Positions 1 through 5,822 of a stretch of 6,065 nt of DNA are shown here, one piece after another. Where the stretch lies: contig CAJJTI010000114.1 of the NCBI GenBank assembly GCA_905194705.1, positions 1 to 6,065 on the forward strand, given 5' to 3'. The notes below the pieces were generated by a model. It saw only the letters and a program-made list of their open reading frames with translations. It did no database searches and was not told the DNA's origin. Every line of letters starts with the position of its first letter. Positions within the stretch are counted from its first letter, which is position 1. The position numbers and the translations under genes were made by a program. This DNA comes from an uncultured Solobacterium sp. Its GTDB lineage: Bacteria; Bacillota_I; Bacilli_A; Erysipelotrichales; Erysipelotrichaceae.

Positions 1-1270
1 CCTTTTATATAATATTGTTGACCGTATTTATATTGGTCATATTCCTGGAATTGGTGCAGCAGCATTAACAGGTGTTGGTTTATTTACACCAATTCTAATG
101 ATGATCAATGCGTTCGCAATGTTTGCGGGCAGTGGCGGTGCACCAAAGGCATCTATTTTCTTTGGGGCAAAAGAAAATGAGAAAGCTGAAAAAGTCATTG
201 GAAACTGCTTTTCTTTTTCATTGATTGTCGCAGTGATATTGACAGTTGTATTCTATGTGTTTGCACCACAGTTATTAACATTGTTTGGGGCAAGTGAAGC
301 AACACTTCCATATGCATTATCCTATGCAAGAATTTATATTCTTGGAACTGTCGTTGTATTAATTGTACTTGGCATGAATCCATTTATCACAATCCAGGGA
401 TTTGCGAAAACAAGTATGCTGACGACAGTGATTGGTGCTGTCATTAATATTATCTTAGATCCTATCTTTATTTTCGGTTTATGTGGATTACCGGAAATGG
501 GGATTAAAGGTGCAGCTATCGCAACCGTACTTGGTCAACTTTTAAGTACTGCATTAGGTGTCTATATCACAAGACACAAAGTAAAAGAAATTCATACAGA
601 TTTCAAGCATTTCCACTTTGATGCATCATTAGTTAGAGAAATGTATAAAATTGCTATTCCTTCAATGTTAATGAATTCAATTATGTCTATTATGACTGTA
701 TTTATGAATATGATTCTTTCAGGATTTTCTGCGTTATCTGTTTCTGTCTACAGTATTTATTTTAAACTTCAACAGTTTTTATACATGGCTGTTAGCGGTA
801 TGAGTAACGCTGTTATTGCAATTATCAGCTATAACTATGGTGCAAGAAATAAAGAAAGAATAAAATCATGTATTCGTATTTCTCTTATTTCAACAATTAT
901 GATCATGATAAGTGGAACTGTTATATTCCAACTTTTCCCTGTCCAATTATTATCTTTATTCAACGCCAGTGATGAAATGTTATCTATCGGTATACCAGCA
1001 TTAAAAACTATTTCACTATCATTTGTTTTTGGTGGAGTCAATGTACAAGGTTGTGCTATTTTACAAAGTTTAGACAGCAGTAAAGAATCTTTAGTTGTGA
1101 CTTTACTTCGTCAATTTATCATCATATTACCTTTAGCTTTTGCCTTAAGCAAAATGTTTGGATTAAATTATGTATGGTTTGCTTTCCCTGTTTCTGAATT
1201 AGTCGCACTTATTTTATGCATTCGTTTCCTCAAAGAAGTTGATGAAGATTTTATCGAAAACCTAAATTAA
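1..1270 (+). CDS. MATE-family multidrug/cation antiporter, 5'-truncated by window edge
   Basis: This is an inner-membrane efflux transporter of the MATE family, which exports drugs or other organic cations in exchange for Na+ or H+. The frame is open from base 2, giving 422 visible residues. The protein begins LYNIVDRIYIG, which lies about 30-40 residues into typical MATE proteins of about 450 residues, so only the N-terminus is missing; the ATG at 98 is internal. Family features seen are the GGAPKAS loop, VINIILDPIF at visible residues about 147-156 followed by GIKGAAIATVLGQ, and YNYGARNKER near 275 in the second half. The two halves show the expected pseudo-repeat: LLTLFGAS (about 91-98) matches LLSLFNAS (about 316-323). 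Many hydrophobic segments fit about 12 helices. The substrate cannot be told from sequence. The 3' end overlaps the convergent deformylase-like gene by 9 bases, and no terminator hairpin is visible there. Confidence 0.95.
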   Translation, partial: LLYNIVDRIYIGHIPGIGAAALTGVGLFTPILMMINAFAMFAGSGGAPKASIFFGAKENEKAEKVIGNCFSFSLIVAVILTVVFYVFAPQLLTLFGASEATLPYALSYARIYILGTVVVLIVLGMNPFITIQGFAKTSMLTTVIGAVINIILDPIFIFGLCGLPEMGIKGAAIATVLGQLLSTALGVYITRHKVKEIHTDFKHFHFDASLVREMYKIAIPSMLMNSIMSIMTVFMNMILSGFSALSVSVYSIYFKLQQFLYMAVSGMSNAVIAIISYNYGARNKERIKSCIRISLISTIMIMISGTVIFQLFPVQLLSLFNASDEMLSIGIPALKTISLSFVFGGVNVQGCAILQSLDSSKESLVVTLLRQFIIILPLAFALSKMFGLNYVWFAFPVSELVALILCIRFLKEVDEDFIENLN

Positions 1271-1672
1271 AATACCATCACAATGATCTACTTCATGCTG
1301 AATAATTTGGGCATTTAGATCTGTAAAAACTTGTTTCTGCTTTTTCCACTTCATGTCATAATACTCAACAATAATCCTTTTATAGCGGATTACTTTCTTT
1401 GTACCACTCAAAGATAAGCAACCTTCTTCTGTTTCGTATGAATCACTCTTTTTCAAGATAACAGGATTATTCATTACAACATTCATCCTGCCGATTCTTG
1501 CAATAATAATTTTTTTCTTTTTTCCTATCATATTGGCAGCCATACCAATACATTCATGTTCGTGACTTTGCAAAGTATCAATTAAATCCATGCATATATT
1601 TAAATCTTCTTTTGTGGCTAAATCACTTTTTTGTGACAAAAAGAAAGTATCTTTTACAATATTACAAATCAT
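1262..1672 (-). CDS. Short peptide deformylase-like metalloprotein
   Basis: The protein belongs to the peptide deformylase family, whose members remove the formyl group from the N-terminal methionine of new proteins. From the ATG at 1672 it has 136 residues. The three family motifs are present: CIGMAANM (residues 41-48, motif I), EGCLS (83-87, motif II, metal ligand Cys85) and HEVDH (126-130, motif III, metal ligands His126 and His130, catalytic Glu127). Two departures stand out. Motif I has Met48 where the family has its conserved Gln, and Cys41 where it has the first Gly. The protein also ends only six residues after the last metal-ligand His, so the C-terminal helix of the roughly 170-residue E. 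coli enzyme is absent. It is probably a paralogue rather than the housekeeping enzyme; activity on formyl-Met is uncertain. An in-frame GTG at 1684 lies inside the ribosome-binding site and was rejected as the start. Confidence 0.88.
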   Translation of the reverse strand: MICNIVKDTFFLSQKSDLATKEDLNICMDLIDTLQSHEHECIGMAANMIGKKKKIIIARIGRMNVVMNNPVILKKSDSYETEEGCLSLSGTKKVIRYKRIIVEYYDMKWKKQKQVFTDLNAQIIQHEVDHCDGILI

Positions 1673-1680
1673 CGTGTTAT

Positions 1681-1688
1681 TCACCTTT
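1681..1688 (-). promoter_or_regulatory. Ribosome-binding site that fixes the deformylase-like start
   Basis: Read on the - strand the sequence is AAAGGTGA, followed by nine bases and then ATG at 1672-1670. The longer reading frame would start at a GTG (1684-1682) that is part of this Shine-Dalgarno sequence and would add MNNT to the protein. The spacing and the better start codon favour the ATG. Confidence 0.75.
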
Positions 1689-1710
1689 CATCATTACCAC
1701 ATATCTTATC

Positions 1711-1742
1711 AAAAAAGAGCCTAATCTTTCGACTAAACTCTT
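1711..1742 (-). terminator. Rho-independent terminator after the Nif3-like gene
   Basis: On the - strand, AAGAGTTTAGTC and GATTAGGCTCTT form a 12-pair stem (three G-T wobbles) closed by a GAAA tetraloop, and the 3' arm runs into a T-tract (1716-1711). It starts 13 bases after the Nif3-like stop codon. The opposite strand has no T-tract of similar quality after the hairpin, so the terminator works in one direction. It lies between the Nif3-like gene and the same-strand deformylase-like gene, so the latter is either separately transcribed or reached by read-through. Confidence 0.87.
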
Positions 1743-1755
1743 ATATTTCTTTCAT

Positions 1756-2613
1756 TTATTTAGTAATGAATTTGAATACATCACCATCTGATACAAATGT
1801 TACTGGAATACTTGCATCACCAATTGCTTCAGGTAACCACTTTACTGCATATTCCATACCTGGCTGTTCCAGGTTGAAGTGACCAACAGAAATAATACAT
1901 CTAGGATGACCCAGTTCAGCACTATCACGAATATATTCATTTACTGTGAAATCTGTTAATTCCATTGTGAATAAGCAATCTACCTGATCTTTATCTGTAG
2001 CACGTGTTATTTCATTATCCCCAGGTCCGATAATATGACTTGCAATTCTAGCATGCTTTACGATTGTATCTGGATCACCAATAATACGAATGCCATTCAT
2101 TCCTAACTTATCTCTTATTTCAATGGCTAAGTCACTTGCTTTAACGTTAGGGAAATGGAACTCGCCAAAGCGTTGGATTCTACCTTCATTCATCACAACA
2201 AATCTACGCCATTCTAGTTTGTTTAATAGTCCATAGAAGATACCATCATATAATTTTCCATCTACTGGAATACCACTATGAATATAGTCATGATCTCTCC
2301 ATACAGTAATACCAGTTTCATCTAACAATGCCTTTTTCTTCTGGAAGATTTCATTATCTTCTAACCAATCTGTATGATCTCCATGATTCCAAAATAAAGC
2401 TTCATGAGAGATGATAAGATTTGCACCTAATTCATGTGCTTTACGAATCACATTGCTACTTGCCCAAATACAAGTCACAATACCTGTGCATTCTTTCTCT
2501 ACATCGCCATAAAGAACCTTGTCACGTGTTGTTTCTTCATCAATTGGTTTACCTGTAAAATCAGTTCCACCATGATAATTTTTAACATTTTGAATTACTT
2601 CTCTAATTTTCAT
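1756..2613 (-). CDS. Nif3-like dinuclear metal centre protein
   Basis: This 285-residue protein is of the Nif3/YbgI family, cytosolic proteins that form toroidal hexamers holding two metal ions per subunit. The family is often labelled GTP cyclohydrolase 1 type 2, but its cellular role is poorly defined. Seen here are NLIISHEALFW (65-75), which corresponds to the usual IIsHHpllf metal motif, VWRDHDYIHSG (104-114), which corresponds to the Htn-D region, and the C-terminal GHFNLEQPG (244-252), which carries the usual His and Glu ligands (His245, Glu249). The second His of the first motif is Glu71 here, and the Asp of the second region appears to be His112. An AGAGG ribosome-binding site (2626-2622) precedes the ATG by eight bases, and a perfect TATAAT lies just upstream. 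It appears to be transcribed alone, ending at the hairpin at 1711-1742. No neighbour clarifies its substrate. Confidence 0.88.
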   Translation of the reverse strand: MKIREVIQNVKNYHGGTDFTGKPIDEETTRDKVLYGDVEKECTGIVTCIWASSNVIRKAHELGANLIISHEALFWNHGDHTDWLEDNEIFQKKKALLDETGITVWRDHDYIHSGIPVDGKLYDGIFYGLLNKLEWRRFVVMNEGRIQRFGEFHFPNVKASDLAIEIRDKLGMNGIRIIGDPDTIVKHARIASHIIGPGDNEITRATDKDQVDCLFTMELTDFTVNEYIRDSAELGHPRCIISVGHFNLEQPGMEYAVKWLPEAIGDASIPVTFVSDGDVFKFITK

Positions 2614-2635
2614 ACTAATAACCTCTATTACCTTT

Positions 2636-2663
2636 ATTATAAAAAGAAATTAGGCTATTTGAA
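2636..2663 (-). promoter_or_regulatory. Candidate promoter of the Nif3-like gene
   Basis: The - strand has TATAAT at 2641-2636, a perfect match to the -10 consensus. TTCAAA at 2663-2658 (4 of 6 to TTGACA) lies 16 bases further upstream. Transcription would start near 2629, giving a leader of about 16 bases that includes the AGAGG ribosome-binding site. The -35 is weak, and AT-rich spacers give chance -10 matches, so confidence is moderate. Confidence 0.5.
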
Positions 2664-2743
2664 GTAAACATTTTTCCACTTATTCTCATTTTTGATTGAC
2701 CATATTCATTTTTGTTATACAGCAAATAATCATAATTATGTTC

Positions 2744-2749
2744 TATAAT
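2744..2749 (+). promoter_or_regulatory. Candidate -10 element for the phosphodiesterase-lysophospholipase operon
   Basis: TATAAT is a perfect -10 hexamer 21 bases before the phosphodiesterase ATG. No good -35 lies at 16-18 bases (the sequence there is AGCAAA-like). A TTGACC at 2696-2701 is too far upstream to pair with it. If used, transcription would start near 2756, exactly at the AGGAG ribosome-binding site, leaving a leader of about 15 bases. A perfect 10-base palindrome, CATAATTATG (2731-2740), sits just upstream and could be an operator or chance. Confidence 0.35.
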
Positions 2750-2770
2750 GAAAATAGGAGATAAATACAT

Positions 2771-3505
2771 ATGACATTACCTTTAGTATATGCACATCGT
2801 GGTGCAAGCGCTTATGCACCAGAAAACACATTATTATCTTTTCAAAAAGCAGTAGACATGAACGCTGATGGGGTTGAATTAGATATTCAACTAACAAAAG
2901 ATGGCGAGATTGTTGTTATACATGATGAATGGCTTGATAGAACAAGTAACGGCACAGGATGGGTTAAAGATTATACGCTTGAGGAACTAAAGAAATTAGA
3001 ATTTAATCAGAATTTCCCTGAATTAGGTCACGCTTCTATTCCAACAATGCAGGAAGTATTAGATTTACTAAAACCAACAAAGTTGCGTATTGATATTGAA
3101 CTTAAAACAGGTATTGTATTTTATGAAGGTCTGGAAGAAAAAATATTAAAACTGGTAAAAGATAATGATATGGAAAGTCGGGTAGAATATTCCAGTTTCA
3201 ATCATTATACATGCAAGAAAATTCATGAATTAAAACCTGATGCATATGTTGGTTTCTTATACATGGATGGTCCAATTGATATTATCAATTATGCTTCAAA
3301 ACATAATGCTGATGCAATTAATCCTGCTGTATATAACTTGCAATACCCTGGCGTTATTGATGACGCTCACAAAAATAATATTGATATGAATGTCTGGACA
3401 GTAAACGAAAAAGAAGAAATTCATGCATGTATCAAAGCAAATGTACATTCCATTATTACTAACGTTCCTGATATCGTACTAGAAACATATAAAGAATATG
3501 AATAA
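2771..3505 (+). CDS. Glycerophosphodiester phosphodiesterase, cytosolic GDPD family
   Basis: The enzyme hydrolyses glycerophosphodiesters (deacylated phospholipids such as glycerophosphoethanolamine) to glycerol-3-phosphate and an alcohol. The 244 residues match the length of compact bacterial GDPD enzymes. The catalytic set is visible: His9-Arg10 in AHRGAS, Glu18-Asn19 in APENT, Glu36 and Asp38 in GVELDIQ (metal ligands), His51 in VIHDEWLDRTSNG, Glu110 and Lys112 in DIELK, and Trp209 in the C-terminal VWTVN strand. No signal peptide or membrane segment is present, so it acts in the cytoplasm, unlike periplasmic GlpQ. The ATG is preceded by AGGAG (2756-2760) with a 10-base gap. Its 3' end overlaps the start of the lysophospholipase-like gene by 8 bases, indicating co-transcription and coupled translation in a lipid-breakdown pair. 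Confidence 0.95.
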   Translation: MTLPLVYAHRGASAYAPENTLLSFQKAVDMNADGVELDIQLTKDGEIVVIHDEWLDRTSNGTGWVKDYTLEELKKLEFNQNFPELGHASIPTMQEVLDLLKPTKLRIDIELKTGIVFYEGLEEKILKLVKDNDMESRVEYSSFNHYTCKKIHELKPDAYVGFLYMDGPIDIINYASKHNADAINPAVYNLQYPGVIDDAHKNNIDMNVWTVNEKEEIHACIKANVHSIITNVPDIVLETYKEYE

Positions 3506-4445
3506 TTTTGAAAGCTATTTAGAACAGGAAATAAAGCCATGGATGCTTACGCATTTAAAAAGTGGTCAAATTATTTCCGATAAAAAAACGCACATACAAT
3601 ACTATTATGCAATTAATCCTGATGCGAAAGCCTCTATTACGGTTGTTCATGGTTTTTGTGAGTTCTTTTCTAAATATCATGAAGTATTCTATCGTTTCTA
3701 TAAACAAGGTTATTCTGTATTCTTCTTAGAATTACGAGGACATGGTTTTTCATCAAGACAAGTCAGAGTAAAAGATGCTGTATATATTAAAAACTATGAA
3801 GATTATCTTCGTGATCTGAATGCTTTTACAAAACAGATTGTCTTACCAAAATCTCAAGGATTAAAACATGTCTTATTTGCTCATTCCATGGGAGGTTGTG
3901 TTGCAACTTTATACTTAGCAAGTCATCCCGAAGATTATGATTATGCTATTTTAAGTTCACCAATGCTCAAAATTAATTATGGTGGTGTTAAGCCATGGCA
4001 AATCAGAGCATTAACACATGTTTCTAATATCTTCCATTTAGGTAAAATGTTAGTTCCAACAGCAACACGTTTTACTGGCGAAAATCATTTTGAAAAAAGT
4101 AATGCTTTAGATCGAGAACGCTATGATTATCAAATGGATGAAAGAAAACAAAATAAATCTTATCAGACATGGAGTCCAACATATGAGTGGACTATCGCAT
4201 CCCGAAAAGCAACTGATATTATTCCAATATGCGCAAGAAAAATACATATTCCAATTCTATTAATGCAGGCCGAAAACGATACAATGGTAGATAATGATGG
4301 TCAAAACCTGTTTAAAGAATTATCTAAAACAACAAAATTTGTCGTTATCCCTCATGCAAAACATGAACTGTATAATGGAACAGATGAAATACGCAAAATA
4401 TTCTATGAAAATATTTTCAATTTCTTACATGAGTACAACATTTAG
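3498..4445 (+). CDS. Alpha/beta hydrolase, lysophospholipase-like (Hydrolase_4/PldB type)
   Basis: This 315-residue protein is a serine hydrolase of the lysophospholipase/monoacylglycerol-lipase-like branch, expected to remove an acyl chain from lysophospholipids or monoglycerides. The features appear in order: the oxyanion-hole HGFCEFFSKYHEVF (51-64), LRGHGFSS (79-86), the nucleophile elbow AHSMGG with Ser130, the acid Asp261 in QAENDTMVD, and the catalytic His289 in PHAKHELYN. A variable lid-like region lies between about 155 and 240. There is no signal peptide, so it is probably cytosolic. Its ATG lies inside the end of the phosphodiesterase gene in another frame and has no clear Shine-Dalgarno sequence, so translation is probably coupled to the upstream gene. 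Context supports a phospholipid role: its product could feed the phosphodiesterase. The true substrate is not proven by sequence, and a carboxylesterase or monoacylglycerol lipase remains possible. Confidence 0.9.
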   Translation: MNNFESYLEQEIKPWMLTHLKSGQIISDKKTHIQYYYAINPDAKASITVVHGFCEFFSKYHEVFYRFYKQGYSVFFLELRGHGFSSRQVRVKDAVYIKNYEDYLRDLNAFTKQIVLPKSQGLKHVLFAHSMGGCVATLYLASHPEDYDYAILSSPMLKINYGGVKPWQIRALTHVSNIFHLGKMLVPTATRFTGENHFEKSNALDRERYDYQMDERKQNKSYQTWSPTYEWTIASRKATDIIPICARKIHIPILLMQAENDTMVDNDGQNLFKELSKTTKFVVIPHAKHELYNGTDEIRKIFYENIFNFLHEYNI

Positions 4446-4458
4446 TTGTACTTTTTTT
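4432..4458 (+). terminator. Rho-independent terminator overlapping the lysophospholipase stop codon
   Basis: AGTACAAC (4432-4439) pairs perfectly with GTTGTACT (4445-4452) around an ATTTA loop, followed by a run of seven T (4452-4458). The 5' arm encodes the last residues, and the TAG stop (4443-4445) spans the loop and the first base of the 3' arm. The hairpin therefore ends the two-gene lipid operon with almost no 3' untranslated sequence. Confidence 0.88.
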
Positions 4459-4468
4459 CTGTAAATTA

Positions 4469-4497
4469 TTGCAAAAAAGCAAAAACTAGAATAAATT
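4469..4497 (+). promoter_or_regulatory. Weak candidate promoter of the amidohydrolase gene
   Basis: TTGCAA (4469-4474) and TAAATT (4492-4497) are spaced 17 bases apart, each matching 4 of 6 consensus positions. A better -10 hexamer, TAGAAT (4487-4492), lies too close to that -35. The -35 overlaps a small inverted repeat, TTGC-A6-GCAA (4469-4482). A promoter is expected here because a strong terminator lies just upstream, but its exact position is uncertain. Confidence 0.3.
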
Positions 4498-4524
4498 TTT
4501 ATTTAACAAAAAGGAGATAATGTA

Positions 4525-5736
4525 ATGAAAAAAGTAATTTTATGTGGAAAACTCTTCACAGCTGAGGATGATAAAGTTCTTGAAAATATGGCTGTAGTTG
4601 TGGAAGATAACAAAATTGTTAAAGTTGCAAGCAAAGACAACGTTCATGAAGAAGGTGCTGAAGTCATTGATTTAAGTGACAAGTTTGTTATGCCTGGATT
4701 CATTGACGGTCATATGCACTGCACAATGAATGGAGACACAAAACCTGTTGCAGGTTATCCAACAACAGGAGATAGAACAATTGACGGAATGGTAAACCTT
4801 AAAAAAGATTTATTAGCAGGATTTACAACAATCCGTGATGAAGCTTGTAACGATTTTGAAGATGTAGCTCTTAAGAAAGCAATCAATGCTGGTAAAATCG
4901 ACGGTCCAAGAATGATTACATCAGGTAAATGTGTTACAGCAACAGGCGGACACGCAGACAGTAGATATCCACTAGGAATTGATGATCATGATGGTTCTGC
5001 ATTTGTTTGCAATTCCCCTGATGAATGCCGCAAAGCTGCTAGAAATATCTTCAAATATGGTGCAGATCAAATCAAAATCATGGGTTCAGGTGGAGTTATG
5101 TCAACTGGTGATAACCCACATGCTGCTGAATTTACATATGAAGAAATGAAAGCAGCCTTAGATATCGCTAATGGTAGAGGAAAACTATCCAGCGTCCACG
5201 CTCATAGTGCTGAAGGTATGAAAGTTGCAATGCGCGCAGGAATTCATTCTATCGAACACGGTATGCTTATGGATGATGAAGCAATCGATATGATGGTTTC
5301 TACACAAACATTCTTGGTACCAACAATTATCGCTGCTAAATCAATTATCGAATGTGGTGTAGCTTCTGGAATTCCTGAAGAAGCTGTAAATAAAGCGGCA
5401 ATGTGCCTTGAAAAGCATTATGACAACTTAAAGAAATGCTTTGCAAAAGGAGTAAGAATTTGTTTTGGTACAGATGCTGGAACATTTGGAAATTACCATG
5501 GCAAACAAACACGTGAATTTGAATTGATGGTTGAAGCTGGTTTACCTGCTGTATATGTATTGCAGGCAGCAACACGAATCAATTCTGAACTAGTACGCAT
5601 GAATGATGTAATTGGAACAATCACAGAAGGAAAATTTGCTGATATCGTTGCAGTAGATAAAAACCCACTAGATGATATGAGCACAATGAATCATGTATCA
5701 TTCGTGATGAAAGATGGCACAGTTTACGTTAAATAA
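4525..5736 (+). CDS. Metal-dependent amidohydrolase (prolidase/imidazolonepropionase-like)
   Basis: This 403-residue cytosolic enzyme belongs to the amidohydrolase superfamily, in the branch containing Xaa-Pro dipeptidase-like and imidazolonepropionase-like enzymes that cleave C-N bonds with a binuclear metal centre. An N-terminal beta domain (about 1-57) leads into the TIM barrel at VMPGFIDGHMHC (metal ligands His63, His65). The bridging lysine is probably Lys184 in QIKIMGSGG. Further ligands are His225 in SVHAHS and His245 in IEHG, and the catalytic Asp317 is in FGTDAG. The C-terminal GTITEGKFADIVAVDKNPL is the usual return to the beta domain. The ATG follows AGGAG (4512-4516) by eight bases. 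It is flanked by terminators and looks monocistronic. Family members act on N-acyl or dipeptide substrates; the particular substrate cannot be read from sequence, and the neighbours give no hint. Confidence 0.93.
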   Translation: MKKVILCGKLFTAEDDKVLENMAVVVEDNKIVKVASKDNVHEEGAEVIDLSDKFVMPGFIDGHMHCTMNGDTKPVAGYPTTGDRTIDGMVNLKKDLLAGFTTIRDEACNDFEDVALKKAINAGKIDGPRMITSGKCVTATGGHADSRYPLGIDDHDGSAFVCNSPDECRKAARNIFKYGADQIKIMGSGGVMSTGDNPHAAEFTYEEMKAALDIANGRGKLSSVHAHSAEGMKVAMRAGIHSIEHGMLMDDEAIDMMVSTQTFLVPTIIAAKSIIECGVASGIPEEAVNKAAMCLEKHYDNLKKCFAKGVRICFGTDAGTFGNYHGKQTREFELMVEAGLPAVYVLQAATRINSELVRMNDVIGTITEGKFADIVAVDKNPLDDMSTMNHVSFVMKDGTVYVK

Positions 5737-5752
5737 TTTGAATAAATAGTCT

Positions 5753-5780
5753 ACTGAGGGATAATTCCCTCAGTTTTCTT
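5753..5780 (+). terminator. Rho-independent terminator of the amidohydrolase gene
   Basis: ACTGAGGGA (5753-5761) pairs perfectly with TCCCTCAGT (5766-5774) around a TAAT loop, and the arm continues into TTTTCTT. This nine-pair, GC-rich stem begins 16 bases after the TAA stop codon. The opposite strand lacks a T-tract, so it acts on + strand transcripts. Confidence 0.92.
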
Positions 5781-5786
5781 TCATAC

Positions 5787-5814
5787 AAAAAGAGAAGTGT
5801 ATGCTTCTCTTTTT
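5787..5814. terminator. Bidirectional terminator between convergent genes
   Basis: AAAAAGAGAAG (5787-5797) and CTTCTCTTTTT (5804-5814) form an 11-pair stem with a six-base TGTATG loop. The A-run on one side and T-run on the other make it a terminator on either strand. It lies nine bases (- strand sense) after the stop codon of the right-hand gene and backs up the amidohydrolase terminator on the + strand. Confidence 0.85.
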
Positions 5815-5822
5815 GAAATCTA

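Noticed and set aside
195..1041. Two - strand reading frames within the MATE gene
   Set aside because: They are shadows of the transporter gene, with no start signals or recognisable domains.
98..1270. MATE gene starting at the ATG at position 98
   Set aside because: The frame is open from base 2 and the upstream codons encode LYNIVDRIYIG, a characteristic early MATE segment, so this ATG is internal and the gene starts left of the window.
1236..1297. Imperfect inverted repeat GAAGTTGAT / ATCTACTTC as a terminator for the MATE gene
   Set aside because: The arms are about 40 bases apart, have a mismatch and lack a T-tract; both arms are explained by coding sequence, including the deformylase HEVDH codons.
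1673..1684. GTG at 1684 as the deformylase-like start
   Set aside because: It is part of the AAAGGTGA ribosome-binding site that is well placed for the ATG at 1672; the extra four residues are not expected.
2434..2667. A + strand 77-codon frame antisense to the start of the Nif3-like gene
   Set aside because: Most of it is the reverse of conserved Nif3 coding sequence and its tail is low-complexity AT-rich intergenic sequence.
5345..5684. Two overlapping - strand reading frames inside the amidohydrolase gene
   Set aside because: They lie antisense to a full-length enzyme with all catalytic motifs, have no ribosome-binding sites of note and no recognisable protein features.
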